Positions 28,964 to 39,993 are shown, counted from the first letter of the stretch. The stretch is DNA of 64,000 bases from Crenobacter caeni (GCF_010435965.1 NZ_JAAGAA010000011.1:62001-126000), one strand, 5' to 3'. Numbers and translations are program-made. Notes: generated by a model from the sequence alone, not told the origin.

Positions 28964-29389
28964 TTAACGCTTGCCGCGTTCGAGGAAGGTAAAGAGCGCC
29001 ATGCCGGCGAGCATGGCGGCGACGAACAGCACACCCTGCGGCACGCCCATGCCCAGGAGCACCAGCGCGGGCCCCGGGCAGATGCCGGCCAGCCCCCAGC
29101 CGACGCCGAACAGCAGGCTGCCGCCGATCAGGCGCGGGGTGATCTCGCGGCTGGTCGGCAACTGCATCGCATCTCCCAGCAAGGCGCGCGGCCGCTGCCC
29201 GGCCACGCGGAAGGCGACGAGGCCGACGCCGATCGCACCGGCCATCACCAGCGCGAGGCTCGGGTCCCACCGCCCGGCGATGTCGAGAAAGCCGAGCACC
29301 TTGGCCGGGTTCGACATGCCGGAGACGATCAGGCCGACGCCGAACACGAGGCCGACGGCGAACGAGGTGAACAGTTTGCGGATGGTCAT
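28964..29389 (-). CDS. YeeE/YedE half-transporter, DUF6691 type (PmpB-like)
   Basis: A 141-residue membrane protein with about four helices. The signatures VFGVGLIVSGMSNPAKVLGFLD and GVGWGLAGICPGPALVLLG are those of the second half of split YeeE/YedE proteins. Such proteins move thiosulfate or related sulfur species through a cysteine-lined path; the cysteine in ICPGP is the expected relay residue. It sits 10 nt after its partner and 1 nt before the SulP start. Confidence 0.85.
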   Translation of the reverse strand: MTIRKLFTSFAVGLVFGVGLIVSGMSNPAKVLGFLDIAGRWDPSLALVMAGAIGVGLVAFRVAGQRPRALLGDAMQLPTSREITPRLIGGSLLFGVGWGLAGICPGPALVLLGMGVPQGVLFVAAMLAGMALFTFLERGKR

Positions 29390-29399
29390 GGCGCGCTCC

Positions 29400-29831
29400 T
29401 TAGCCCAGCAGGTGACGGACGACGAAGACGGTGGCGAAACCCGCCGCCATGAAGGTCAGCGTCGCGACCAGCGAACGCGGCGACAGCCGCGACAGCCCGC
29501 ACACGCCGTGGCCGCTGGTGCAGCCGGACGCGTAACGGGTGCCGACACCGACCAAGAGCCCCGCCACCACCAGCGTCAGCGGCGACGCGCTGACCTCGGG
29601 CACGGCTAGGCCGCCGGCCAGCAGCGCGTACAGCGCCGGCGCGGCGATCAGCCCCAGCACGAAGGCGAGCCTGAGCGGCCAATCGGCGGCACGCTCGATC
29701 AGCCCGCCCAGCATGCCGCTGATGCCGGCGATGCGCCCGAGCAGCAGCACGAAGGCCGCCGCGGCAAGACCGATCAGCACCCCGCCGGCGAGTGCCGAAA
29801 AAGGTGTGAACGCTTCAAAGTTGACCTGCAT
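29400..29831 (-). CDS. YeeE/YedE half-transporter (PmpA-like)
   Basis: A 143-residue membrane protein, the first half of a split YeeE/YedE sulfur transporter. It has about four helices and the hallmark [20 protein letters not shown], whose two cysteines are the likely sulfur-relay residues. It pairs with the next gene (PmpB-like). The location directly behind a two-cysteine ArsR sensor and beside a persulfide dioxygenase indicates a role in moving reactive sulfur across the inner membrane. Confidence 0.87.
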   Translation of the reverse strand: MQVNFEAFTPFSALAGGVLIGLAAAAFVLLLGRIAGISGMLGGLIERAADWPLRLAFVLGLIAAPALYALLAGGLAVPEVSASPLTLVVAGLLVGVGTRYASGCTSGHGVCGLSRLSPRSLVATLTFMAAGFATVFVVRHLLG

Positions 29832-29888
29832 CTGCTTCCCCTTGTCGTGTCGCTGTCATGTTGTTGTCGTGCCGCCGGGCATGCCTCC

Positions 29889-30209
29889 TCAGGCCGCCGG
29901 CTGCAGCTGCCCCTCCGCACCGCAGAAGATGCCGTGCAGGGTGCCGAGGATCGCCAGCGCGTCGGCGCTGGCGACGCTGTAATAGATCCACTTGCCGTCG
30001 CGCCGCGTCGACACCAGCTTCTCGTTGCGCAGCACCCCGAGCTGCTGCGACAGCGTGGGCTGGCGGATGCCGGTCAGCCGTTCGAGCTCGGACACCGATT
30101 TCTCGCCGTCGACCAGCTGGCACAACAGCAGCAGGCGGTCCTCGTTGGCCAGGCTCTTCAGCAGGGATGTGGCGCGCGCCGCGTTGTCGCGCAAGACATT
30201 CAGTTCCAT
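29889..30209 (-). CDS. ArsR-family persulfide sensor (BigR/SqrR-like)
   Basis: A 106-residue winged-helix repressor. The DNA-binding helix reads SVSELERLTGIRQPTLSQQLGVL, and the wing is RRDGKWIYYSV. Two cysteines, C30 and C96, occupy the positions used by BigR/SqrR to form a tetrasulfide bridge with persulfides; no ELCVCD-type metal motif is present. It is divergent from the persulfide dioxygenase gene, with a 19-bp palindrome between them, and leads the pmpA-pmpB-sulP unit. Sensing of sulfide or persulfide is inferred from these residues and neighbours. Confidence 0.87.
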   Translation of the reverse strand: MELNVLRDNAARATSLLKSLANEDRLLLLCQLVDGEKSVSELERLTGIRQPTLSQQLGVLRNEKLVSTRRDGKWIYYSVASADALAILGTLHGIFCGAEGQLQPAA

Positions 30210-30250
30210 CGTGTCGTCCTCTGTCGTTGTTCGTTCATTATATTTACAGA

Positions 30251-30269
30251 TATATTGACTTGCAATATA
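30251..30269. promoter_or_regulatory. candidate operator of the ArsR-family sulfur sensor
   Basis: TATATTG-ACTTG-CAATATA is a perfect 7-bp inverted repeat with a 5-nt spacer, located between the divergent sensor and dioxygenase genes. An imperfect overlapping copy (TATAT-N6-ATATA at 30239-30254) precedes it. AT-rich palindromes of this kind are the usual BigR-type sites, and the core also provides possible -10 boxes in both directions. Confidence 0.7.
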
Positions 30270-30301
30270 GTGGATTCATCCATTCGCCACGGAGTCCCGC
30301 C

Positions 30302-31162
30302 ATGCAAGCTTCTGTCCAGGCCTTCTTCGAACCGGTCACCGGCACCGTCAGCTACGTCGTCTACGACCGCGACGGCGGCCACGCCGCCATCGTCGACCCG
30401 GTGCTCGACTACGACCCGAAGTCCGGCCGCACCCGCACCACGTCGGCCGAAGCGCTGGTCGGCTTCGTGCGCGAACACAAGCTTGCCGTGCAGTGGATCC
30501 TCGAGACGCACGCGCACGCCGACCACCTGTCGGCGGCGGCCTGGCTCAGGCAGCAAGTCGGCGGCAAGGTCGCGATCGGCGAGAAGATCACCGAAGTACA
30601 GCGCATCTTCGCTGGCGTGTTCGATCTCGGCGACGATTTCGCGCGCGACGGCAGCCAGTTCGACCACCTGTTCGCCGCCGGCGAGCGCTTCAGCGTCGGC
30701 GAGTTGACCGCCGAGGCGCTGTTCGTGCCCGGCCACACCCCGGCCGACATCGCGTACCGCATCGGCGACGCGGTATTCGTCGGCGACACGCTGTTCATGC
30801 CGGACGTCGGCAGCGCGCGCTGCGACTTCCCGGGCGGAGATGCTGCCACACTCTACCGTTCGGCCAAAGCGCTGCTCGCCCTGCCCGACACCACCCGCCT
30901 CTTCATGTGCCACGACTACCCGCCCGCCGGGCGCGCGCCCAGCTGGGAGACGACGGTCGCCGAACAGCGCCGTGCCAACATCCACCTGAACGACGGCGTC
31001 AGCGAAGCCGACTTCGTCGCGCTGCGCGAAGCGCGCGACGCGAAACTGGAGATGCCGGTGCTGATCCTGCCGTCGGTACAGGTGAATATCCGCGCCGGCG
31101 AGCTGCCGCCAAAATCAGCCAACGGCGTCGCCTACCTGAAAATTCCGCTCAACCTCATGTAA
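30302..31162 (+). CDS. metallo-beta-lactamase-fold persulfide dioxygenase (Blh-like)
   Basis: A 286-residue MBL-fold hydrolase. The metal motif THAHADH (H70, H72, D74, H75) and the downstream PGHTPAD, GDTLFMPD and MCHDYPP blocks match the ETHE1/Blh group of persulfide dioxygenases, which oxidise glutathione persulfide to sulfite with a mononuclear iron. It is divergent from the ArsR sensor, across a palindromic operator. The start at 30302 gives the family N-terminus; the frame is open upstream. A glyoxalase II is excluded by the single-metal pattern and context, though not experimentally. Confidence 0.88.
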   Translation: MQASVQAFFEPVTGTVSYVVYDRDGGHAAIVDPVLDYDPKSGRTRTTSAEALVGFVREHKLAVQWILETHAHADHLSAAAWLRQQVGGKVAIGEKITEVQRIFAGVFDLGDDFARDGSQFDHLFAAGERFSVGELTAEALFVPGHTPADIAYRIGDAVFVGDTLFMPDVGSARCDFPGGDAATLYRSAKALLALPDTTRLFMCHDYPPAGRAPSWETTVAEQRRANIHLNDGVSEADFVALREARDAKLEMPVLILPSVQVNIRAGELPPKSANGVAYLKIPLNLM

Positions 31163-31210
31163 ACTCGGGCGATCTGCAACAACCGGGCGCGTCCGACGCG
31201 CCCCCAAGCG

Positions 31211-32197
31211 ATGGACCCCTCACCTCTTCTGCCCGCGCCGCGCCAACTGGTGCACGAGCGCGGGATTCCTGCTTTCGGCATGTACCAGGGCGTGATCCCG
31301 CACCTGAACTGGCACAGGCTGCCCCTTTCCCCCCTTGCGCGGCTGACGCGCAAGCTGCACCACAAGCGCTGGCAGTACGCCGCGCTCGCGCACGACGCGT
31401 GCTTCGCCGGCGTCGCCGTCGTCGACCTCGGCTGGAGCAGCGCCGCGTTCGCCTGGCTGTTCGACCGGGCCGCAGGCCGCGAGATCGCTGCGTTCTCGGC
31501 GACCGGCCTGCCCGGCGGCGCCCGCCTCGACGACACCGCGTTCGGCCACGCAACCTTCCGCTCGCGCGCAGGCCGGATCGCGTTCAGCCGCGACGGCGAG
31601 CGCGTCGGCGTCGAGGTCGACAGCCGCACGCTCAAGCTCGCCGCCCACCTCTTGCTTGACGACACCCCGGTGCTCGCCGCGGTCGCGCCGGCCAACTACC
31701 TCGCGCACGCCACGCACAAGAGCGGCGGACTCGAGGTGGTCGGCTTCGCCGACGCCGCCGGGCAACGCTTCTCGCTGAACGGCGCCGTCGGCAGCCTCGA
31801 CGCGTCGAACGGCCTGCTCGCGCGCCGCACCGAATGGCGCTGGGCGAGCGCACACGGCCGGGGCCTGGGCTTCAACCTGCAGGCGGGCTATATGGGCGAC
31901 GCCGAGAACGCCGTCTGGCTGGACGGCCGGCTGATCCGCGTCGGCGCGGTGCACTTCGACTACGACCAGGCCGACCCGGCCGCGCCGTGGCGGATCAGCA
32001 GCGACGACGGCGCGGTCGAGCTCGTGTTCACGCCGGAAGGCCTGCGCCGCGAGGACCGCGACCTGGTGATCGCCGCCAGCCGCTACGTGCAACCGATCGG
32101 CACCTTCAGCGGCGTGCTGCGCGACCCGGCAAGCGGCGCGTGCCGCGTCGTCGACCGCCTGTGCGGCGTGACAGAAGACCACCACTCGCGCTGGTAA
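31211..32197 (+). CDS. DUF2804 family protein
   Basis: A 328-residue protein matching the DUF2804 family along its length: N-terminal ERGIPAFGMYQGVIPHLNW, a central WSSAAFAWLFDR, the GYMGDAENAVWLDGRL region, and a C-terminus ending RVVDRLCGVTEDHHSRW. No signal peptide or transmembrane segment is visible. The family's biochemical role is unknown to me; the beta-rich pattern resembles lipocalin-like folds, which is only an impression. It stands 49 nt after the dioxygenase gene and may be read through from it. Confidence 0.75.
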   Translation: MDPSPLLPAPRQLVHERGIPAFGMYQGVIPHLNWHRLPLSPLARLTRKLHHKRWQYAALAHDACFAGVAVVDLGWSSAAFAWLFDRAAGREIAAFSATGLPGGARLDDTAFGHATFRSRAGRIAFSRDGERVGVEVDSRTLKLAAHLLLDDTPVLAAVAPANYLAHATHKSGGLEVVGFADAAGQRFSLNGAVGSLDASNGLLARRTEWRWASAHGRGLGFNLQAGYMGDAENAVWLDGRLIRVGAVHFDYDQADPAAPWRISSDDGAVELVFTPEGLRREDRDLVIAASRYVQPIGTFSGVLRDPASGACRVVDRLCGVTEDHHSRW

Positions 32198-32296
32198 GCC
32201 CGCGCCGCGCCGGTATCCCTACTGCCGGCGCGGACGGGTTCGGTGTACCATCCGCCCCCTGTTCGTGCATTTATTCCAGATACAGGAGACGCGCCG

Positions 32297-32863
32297 ATGC
32301 GGCTGATGGACACCCTGCTCTCGCACAACCGCACTTTCGTCGAAAGCCGCGAGTACGAGGCGCTACGCACCGACAAGTTTCCCGGCAAGAACCTGGCGGT
32401 GCTCGCGTGCATGGACGCTCGGCTGGTCGAGCTGTTGCCGCGGGCGATGGGCCTGAAGAACGGCGACGCCAAGCTGATCAAGAACGCCGGCGCGATGGTG
32501 TCGCACCCGTGGGGCTCGGTGATGCGCAGCCTGATCGTCGCCGTCTACCAGTTGCGCGCCGAGGAAGTGTGCGTGGTCGCCCACCACGACTGCGGCATGG
32601 GCGGCATCGACCCGCAGCAGGTGCTCGCCAACGCGTGCGAGCGCGGCGTCAGCGAAGAGACGATCGCCACCTTGCGCGCCGCCGGCATCGACCTCGAAGG
32701 CTGGCTGCAGGGCTTTTGCTGCGTCGAGGACAGCGTGCGCCATACGGTGTCGACCATCCGCCAGCACCCCCTGATGCCGCGCGACGTGCCGGTGCACGGG
32801 CTGGTGATCGACCCGGCCACCGGCGCGCTGACCGTCGTCGTCGACGGCTACGAGGCAGCATGA
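32297..32863 (+). CDS. beta-class carbonic anhydrase
   Basis: A 188-residue beta-carbonic anhydrase of the short type that interconverts CO2 and bicarbonate. Zinc ligands are in LACMDARL (C38, with the D40-R42 dyad) and VVAHHDCGMGG (His and Cys). The KNAGAMVSHPWGSVMRSL segment is also conserved. A CAGGAG site precedes the ATG. Its stop overlaps the nadD start (ATGA), so the two are translationally coupled, a pairing with no obvious metabolic logic. Confidence 0.88.
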   Translation: MRLMDTLLSHNRTFVESREYEALRTDKFPGKNLAVLACMDARLVELLPRAMGLKNGDAKLIKNAGAMVSHPWGSVMRSLIVAVYQLRAEEVCVVAHHDCGMGGIDPQQVLANACERGVSEETIATLRAAGIDLEGWLQGFCCVEDSVRHTVSTIRQHPLMPRDVPVHGLVIDPATGALTVVVDGYEAA

Positions 32864-33501
32864 AGCGCGTCGGCGTCTACGGCGGCACCTTCGACCCCTT
32901 CCACAACGCGCACCTGCGCCTGGCGCGCGCGCTGCGCGACGAGCTCGCGCTCGACGAGGTGAGGCTGATCCCGGCCGGCCGGCCCTACCACCGCGACAGC
33001 GGCCCGCACGCCGACGCCGGGCAGCGGCTGGCGATGGTCAGGCTGGGCATCGCGGGCGAAACCGGCCTCACCGCCGACGCGCGCGAAGTGGTAAGCGCGC
33101 GCAACGCGTACACGGTCGAGACGCTGGAGGCGCTGCGCGCCGAGCTGGGGCAGAACACCGAACTGTGGTGCCTGATCGGCTCGGACTCGCTCGAACACCT
33201 CGATCGCTGGCATCGCTGGCGCGAGCTGTTTGCGCTCGCCAACCTGGCGGTAGCGATCCGCCCGGGCTTCGACGCGGCACGCCTCGCGCCGGCGGTGCGC
33301 GCCGAATGGGACGCGCGCCAAGTCTCTGATTTTTCAAACCGAACGCCTTGCGGTACAATCCGCGCCCTGGCGCTGACGCCGGTCGCCCTGTCGGCGACCG
33401 AAATCCGGCGGCGTCTGGCCGCCGGCGACGACGTCGCCGACTGCGTGCCCGAGGCCGTCGCGGAGCATATCCGCAGGCTGGGGCTGTACCGCCCCGCATG
33501 A
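32860..33501 (+). CDS. nadD: nicotinate-nucleotide adenylyltransferase
   Basis: NadD adenylates nicotinate mononucleotide on the way to NAD. The 213-residue protein has the nucleotidyltransferase motif GVYGGTFDPFHNAHL, the GSDSLEHLDRWHRW segment and the C-terminal ALSATEIRRRLAAGDDV (the ISxTxxR-like motif). It overlaps the carbonic anhydrase stop by 4 nt. nadD-rsfS-rlmH is the usual proteobacterial order. A promoter-like AT-rich patch lies inside its 3' third. Confidence 0.94.
   Translation: MKRVGVYGGTFDPFHNAHLRLARALRDELALDEVRLIPAGRPYHRDSGPHADAGQRLAMVRLGIAGETGLTADAREVVSARNAYTVETLEALRAELGQNTELWCLIGSDSLEHLDRWHRWRELFALANLAVAIRPGFDAARLAPAVRAEWDARQVSDFSNRTPCGTIRALALTPVALSATEIRRRLAAGDDVADCVPEAVAEHIRRLGLYRPA
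33331..33359 (+). promoter_or_regulatory. possible internal promoter in nadD for rsfS-rlmH
   Basis: TTTTCA at 33331-33336, a 17-nt spacer, then TACAAT at 33354-33359, in a short AT-rich patch inside otherwise GC-rich coding sequence and about 230 nt before rsfS. The -10 is a 5/6 match and the -35 a 4/6 match to consensus. Confidence 0.4.
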
Positions 33502-33589
33502 ACGCTTACCGGGCCGCCGTCGCGGCCCGTGTACTTTTTACCCTGCAGCCCGGCCCAGCCGCTCGGCTGCCGCACCCGGAACCAGGAAA

Positions 33590-33961
33590 ATGGACAATAT
33601 CCAGGAAATCGTGAAACTCGCCGTCGAGGCGCTCGAAGACGTCAAGGGCAAGGACATCGTCTCGCTCGACACCCGTGAACTGACCTCGCTGTTCCAGCAC
33701 ATGATCGTCGCCACCGGCGACTCCAACCGTCAGGTCAAGGCGCTCGCCAACAGCGTCGCCGTCAAGCTGAAGGAAGCCGGCGTCGACCTGGTCGGCACCG
33801 AAGGCCAGGAGTCGGGCGAATGGGTGCTGGTCGACGCCGGCGACGTCGTCGTCCACGTGATGCTGCCCGCCGTGCGCGACTACTACGATCTCGAAGCACT
33901 GTGGGGCGGCCAGAAGCCGTCGTTCACCCCGGCCGGTGGCAAGCCGTGGTCGGCGCTGTAA
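33590..33961 (+). CDS. rsfS: ribosomal silencing factor RsfS
   Basis: A 123-residue Iojap/YbeB protein. RsfS binds ribosomal protein uL14 and blocks subunit joining when nutrients are scarce. Family signatures: [36 protein letters not shown], and [19 protein letters not shown]. It sits between nadD and rlmH, the conserved order. Confidence 0.95.
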   Translation: MDNIQEIVKLAVEALEDVKGKDIVSLDTRELTSLFQHMIVATGDSNRQVKALANSVAVKLKEAGVDLVGTEGQESGEWVLVDAGDVVVHVMLPAVRDYYDLEALWGGQKPSFTPAGGKPWSAL

Positions 33962-34016
33962 GCCTGTCCCTTGCGGGCCGGCGCAAGCCGGCCCCGTCCG
34001 TATACGAAGCATTGCC

Positions 34017-34487
34017 ATGAAAATCACCCTGCTCGCCGTCGGCACCAAGATGCCGCGCTGGGTCGACGAGGCGTTCAACGACTACGCCAAGCGTTTCGGC
34101 CGCGACATCAGCTTCGAGCTGAAGGAAATCAAGCCCGAGAAGCGCGGCGGCGGCGTGACCGCCGACAAGGGCATCGCCGCCGAGCATGCGCGCATTGTCG
34201 CCGCGCTGCCGGCGCGCTGCCGGCTGGTCGTACTCGACGAGCGCGGCCGCAACTGGACGTCGGTGCAACTGGCCGGGCAACTGAAGGAATGGATGGCCGG
34301 CGGCGACGATATCGCCTTCGTCATCGGCGGCGCCGACGGCCTGTCCGACGAGCTGAAAGCACGCGCCGACCTGCTGCTGCAACTGTCCGCGATGACGCTG
34401 CCGCACGGCATGGTACGCGTGATGCTGGTCGAGCAGCTGTACCGCGCGCACTCCATCCTCAACAACCACCCCTACCACCGCGAGTAA
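34017..34487 (+). CDS. rlmH: 23S rRNA pseudouridine-1915 N3-methyltransferase
   Basis: A 156-residue SPOUT methyltransferase that methylates pseudouridine 1915 in helix 69 of 23S rRNA on the assembled 70S ribosome. Characteristic blocks: [15 protein letters not shown], the knot loop [14 protein letters not shown], and the C-terminal [19 protein letters not shown] ending NNHPYHRE. It follows rsfS by 55 nt. Confidence 0.96.
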   Translation: MKITLLAVGTKMPRWVDEAFNDYAKRFGRDISFELKEIKPEKRGGGVTADKGIAAEHARIVAALPARCRLVVLDERGRNWTSVQLAGQLKEWMAGGDDIAFVIGGADGLSDELKARADLLLQLSAMTLPHGMVRVMLVEQLYRAHSILNNHPYHRE

Positions 34488-34506
34488 GCGCTGGCGCGAT
34501 TTGACA

Positions 34507-34535
34507 TTGGCAAGTCGCCGGCCTGCGCCTAGAAT
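34507..34535 (+). promoter_or_regulatory. promoter of the lytic transglycosylase gene
   Basis: TTGGCA at 34507-34512, a 17-nt spacer and TAGAAT at 34530-34535, 37 nt before the start codon. A TTGACA at 34501 is also present but at too long a spacing for this -10. Confidence 0.6.
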
Positions 34536-34571
34536 GGCTTTGTTTACAAGGCCTTGCAGAGGTTGTTGTCA

Positions 34572-35345
34572 ATGAAGCGAATTTTCCGCGTTGGTTTGAT
34601 AGCAACGGCTTTACTCGCCAGCGCCCAGGCTCGTGCCGACCTGTACGGCTACGTCGACGAGTCCGGCCGCATCCACCTGTCGCCCACCCGGGTCGACGAC
34701 CGCTACCAGCTGTTCCAGAAGAGCCCGCCGGCCGGCTCGACGCCGACGCCGGCCGACTACCTGGCCGACGCGACGCGTCCCGGGCTGGGCGCGACGCAGA
34801 GCCAGGACCGCGCCCAGCAGCGTGCCGTCGCCGGCCTGCCCGCCGCCAAGCCGCGCCTCGTCAAGGCCCACATCAGCCAGCCGTACAACAAGATCATCGG
34901 CAAGGTCGCGCGCGAGTACCGCCTCGACCCGCAACTGTTGCACGCGATCGTCAGCGTCGAATCCGGCTACGACGCGCTGGCCGTCTCGCCCAAGGGCGCG
35001 ATCGGCCTGATGCAGATCATCCCGGAAACCGGCGAGCGCTTCGGCCTGCCGGCCAGCGAGCTCTCCAACCCGCACGCCAACGTGCGCACCGGCGCGCGCT
35101 ACCTGAAGTTCCTGCTGTCCACCTTCAACCACAACCTGCCGCTGGTGATCGCCGCGTACAACGCGGGCGAAGGCGCGGTGCAGAAGTACCGCAACACCAT
35201 CCCGCCTTACCCGGAGACCCGCGACTACGTCGCCCGCGTGCTCGCCACCTACGAGGCGCGCGGCGGCCGCACGCCGCTGGCAGCCGGCGGCCTCGTCGAG
35301 ACCGGCAGCCGCGGCCGCGTACACGCGACGCTCGCGCCGCTTTAA
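34572..35345 (+). CDS. exported lytic transglycosylase (SLT domain, DUF4124 N-terminus)
   Basis: A 257-residue murein-degrading enzyme. A signal peptide (ending near AQARA) is followed by a DUF4124-type region (DLYGYVDESGRIHLS), then a Slt70-like catalytic domain with LHAIVSVESGYDALAVSPKGAIGLMQ. There the glutamate in VESGY is the catalytic residue, and VIAAYNAGEGAVQKY closes the fold. The ATG at 34572 gives a clean signal peptide; a TTG 18 nt upstream is possible. Monocistronic, closed by a strong bidirectional terminator. Confidence 0.9.
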   Translation: MKRIFRVGLIATALLASAQARADLYGYVDESGRIHLSPTRVDDRYQLFQKSPPAGSTPTPADYLADATRPGLGATQSQDRAQQRAVAGLPAAKPRLVKAHISQPYNKIIGKVAREYRLDPQLLHAIVSVESGYDALAVSPKGAIGLMQIIPETGERFGLPASELSNPHANVRTGARYLKFLLSTFNHNLPLVIAAYNAGEGAVQKYRNTIPPYPETRDYVARVLATYEARGGRTPLAAGGLVETGSRGRVHATLAPL

Positions 35346-35359
35346 GGACGCCGAACGGC

Positions 35360-35390
35360 AAAAAGGCCGGCGCACGCGCCGGCCTTTTCC
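35360..35390. terminator. bidirectional rho-independent terminator
   Basis: GGCCGGC/GCCGGCC stem around GCACGC, with an A-run on the left and T-run on the right, so it can serve both the transglycosylase gene (+) and holA (-). Confidence 0.88.
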
Positions 35391-35407
35391 TTTTCGGGGT
35401 CCTGTGT

Positions 35408-36415
35408 TCAGCCGGCGAGCAGCTGCGCGAGCGCGCGCAGCGACTGCCACGCGTCACCTGGCTCGGCACCCTTGATCTGGCGGTCGACCTCGGCACAACG
35501 GGCGATCGCGTCCATCAGCTTGCGCGGGCCTATCCTGCGTAGCGCCGGCTCGGCGAGCTTCTGCCGCTCGCCCCACAGCTTGAGCTCGCGCTGCATCTCG
35601 CGGCTGTTGCGGCCGTCCTTCAGCCCCTGCCGCAGTTTCAGCAGCATGCGCACGTCCTCGGCGAGCGCCCACAACACCAGCACCGGCGCCTCGCCCTCGG
35701 CCTGCAAGCCGTCGAGCATGCGCGCGACACGCGCGCCGTCGCCGGACAGCCACGCCGACGACAAATGGAACACGTCGAAGCGCGCGACGTTGGCGACCGC
35801 GTCGCGCACTTCGTCGAGCGAGAGTTCGCGCTGCGGGTAGAGCAGCGCGAGCTTGTCGACCTCCTGCCGCGCGGCGAGCAGGTTGCCCTCGACCCGGTCA
35901 ACGAAGAAGGCCAGCGCGTCGTCGCCTAGGCTCTGCCCCTGCGCCTTCATGCGCCGCGCGATCCACGCCGGCAGCTCGGCACGGCCGACCGCGCGCGCTT
36001 CGATCTCGACCGCCGCCTTCTGCAGCGCGACAAACCACTTCGCCTGCAGTTGCGTGCGCTCGAGCTTGGGCAGGATCACCAGCGTCACCGTGTCGTCCGG
36101 CGGACGCGCGGCCAGCCGCTGCAGCGCCTCGCCGCCTTCGCTGCCGGGCTTGCCGGTCGGGAGGCGCACCTCGAGCACCTTCAGCGACGCGAACAGCGAC
36201 ACGCTGCTCATCGCGTCGGTCAGCTGCGACCAGTCGAAGCCCGCCTCCACCGTCAGCACCTCGCGTTCGAGGTAGCCGGCACGGCGCGCCGCCGCGCGGA
36301 TCGCGTCGGCGGCTTCCAGCGCGAGCAGCGCCTCCTCGCCGTGGATCAGGTAGAGGGGCGCAAGCCCGCGTCCAAGCAGGGTGGAGAGCGCCTCAGGGCT
36401 TGCGTGCGGCGGCAT
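35408..36415 (-). CDS. holA: DNA polymerase III subunit delta
   Basis: HolA opens the beta clamp within the clamp loader. The 335-residue protein starts MPPHASPEALSTLLGRGLAPLYLIHGEEALL (seen in two parts, family N-terminal), has the LASLKVLEVRLPTGKPG and EGNLLAARQEVDKLALL segments typical of delta, and a helical C-terminal collar domain. Its start lies inside the lptE 3' end (23-nt overlap). leuS-lptE-holA is the standard proteobacterial order. Confidence 0.93.
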   Translation of the reverse strand: MPPHASPEALSTLLGRGLAPLYLIHGEEALLALEAADAIRAAARRAGYLEREVLTVEAGFDWSQLTDAMSSVSLFASLKVLEVRLPTGKPGSEGGEALQRLAARPPDDTVTLVILPKLERTQLQAKWFVALQKAAVEIEARAVGRAELPAWIARRMKAQGQSLGDDALAFFVDRVEGNLLAARQEVDKLALLYPQRELSLDEVRDAVANVARFDVFHLSSAWLSGDGARVARMLDGLQAEGEAPVLVLWALAEDVRMLLKLRQGLKDGRNSREMQRELKLWGERQKLAEPALRRIGPRKLMDAIARCAEVDRQIKGAEPGDAWQSLRALAQLLAG

Positions 36416-36941
36416 CGCCCTGCCCGGCCGAAGCCTCGCCCGCCTTCGGCGGCTGGATGAACGACAGGCGGCGTACCAGCATATTGGCCGCCTCGCGCTG
36501 CATGGACGCCCACAGCTGCGCCTCTTCCATTTCCTTGCCGAGCACCACGTTTTCCGAGTACGACAGGGTGCGGCGCACGGTCGCGCTCAGGGGCTGAGGC
36601 ACGTCGGAGCCGGCGAAGGTCAACAGCGCGTGCTGGGTCAGCACCAGCTGGTACTCGTTGACCTTGCCCGCGCGGTTGACGGTCAGCACGTCCTTGCTGG
36701 TCTGCGGCGGCATCAGCGCGAGCACCGCCTGCGCGGTCTGCCCCTTGCCGGCCAGCTGCACGCGGCCGTCGCGGCGGATGTCGGCCATCAGCTGCTCGTA
36801 GACCGGGCCACTGCCGTCGACGCTCAGGCTGGCAAAGGACAGCGGGCGCAGCGGCTGGCCGACGCCACGCAAATGGAAGCCGCACGCGGCCAGCGACAGC
36901 GTCAGCGCGAACAGCGCGCCGTTTCTGCAAAGTCGTCTCAT
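36393..36941 (-). CDS. lptE: LPS-assembly lipoprotein LptE
   Basis: A 182-residue outer-membrane lipoprotein that plugs the LptD barrel for LPS insertion. The signal peptide ends in the lipobox LAAC, making C20 the mature N-terminus, followed by GFHLRGVGQPLRPLSFASL, the family opening. The ATG at 36941 gives a standard lipoprotein signal; the frame extends 11 codons upstream into the leuS terminator. It overlaps holA by 23 nt. Confidence 0.93.
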   Translation of the reverse strand: MRRLCRNGALFALTLSLAACGFHLRGVGQPLRPLSFASLSVDGSGPVYEQLMADIRRDGRVQLAGKGQTAQAVLALMPPQTSKDVLTVNRAGKVNEYQLVLTQHALLTFAGSDVPQPLSATVRRTLSYSENVVLGKEMEEAQLWASMQREAANMLVRRLSFIQPPKAGEASAGQGDAAARKP

Positions 36942-36959
36942 CGATCCCCCTTCAAGGTC

Positions 36960-36984
36960 AAAAAGGCCGGACAAGCCGGCCTTT
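36960..36984 (-). terminator. terminator between leuS and lptE
   Basis: GGCCGG/CCGGCC stem followed on the minus strand by five T, 13 nt after the leuS stop and only about 20 nt before lptE. It may attenuate rather than fully block lptE-holA transcription. Confidence 0.75.
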
Positions 36985-36996
36985 CGTTCTGTGTCG

Positions 36997-39699
<2,703 letters not shown>

Positions 39700-39700
39700 C

Positions 39701-39706
39701 TAGAAT
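39701..39706 (+). promoter_or_regulatory. -10 box of the btuC operon
   Basis: TAGAAT ends 8 nt before the first base of the riboswitch P1 helix (39714), the expected distance from a -10 box to a transcription start. The -35 is weak. Confidence 0.55.
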
Positions 39707-39713
39707 CCGCGTC

Positions 39714-39893
39714 CAGGCTGGCGCCGCGCCCCGCGCGCGGCATCGGGAAACGGCAAGGCATCCCCGCCCAAGCCGTGCTGCCCCCGCAACGGTACACATC
39801 CGGTCGCCCCGCGCGACACACCCTGTCACAACCCACGGCGCTCGCGCTGGAAGGGGGCAGGGTGGGGATGGAGCCCGGACACCGACCGGCCTG
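39714..39893 (+). ncRNA. cobalamin riboswitch of the btuC operon
   Basis: The class signatures are in order: CATCGGGAA, then CTGCCCCCGCAACGGTA (near 39778-39794), and the B12-box end GCCCGGACACCGACC (from 39873). CAGGCTGG (39714-39721) and CCGGCCTG (39886-39893) close helix P1. Downstream, GGGAAGC (39901) pairs with GCTTCCC (39955). A small hairpin TCCTC-GGG-GAGGA (39977-39989) covers the ribosome site of the short leader ORF, so control is probably at translation initiation. It would switch off btuCD and the cob genes when adenosyl- or methylcobalamin is plentiful. Confidence 0.9.
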
Positions 39894-39993
39894 TCGTCAA
39901 GGGAAGCACCGCGGAGGGCGGGCTGAACCGCCTGCCGCGGCCATGGCCGCCCGCGCTTCCCCGTCGCCACACGCCATCCTCGGGGAGGAAACC

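Noticed and set aside
33501-33589. Possible small gene between nadD and rsfS
   Set aside because: Short frames there lack a ribosome site and any coherent protein; the gap is an ordinary leader.
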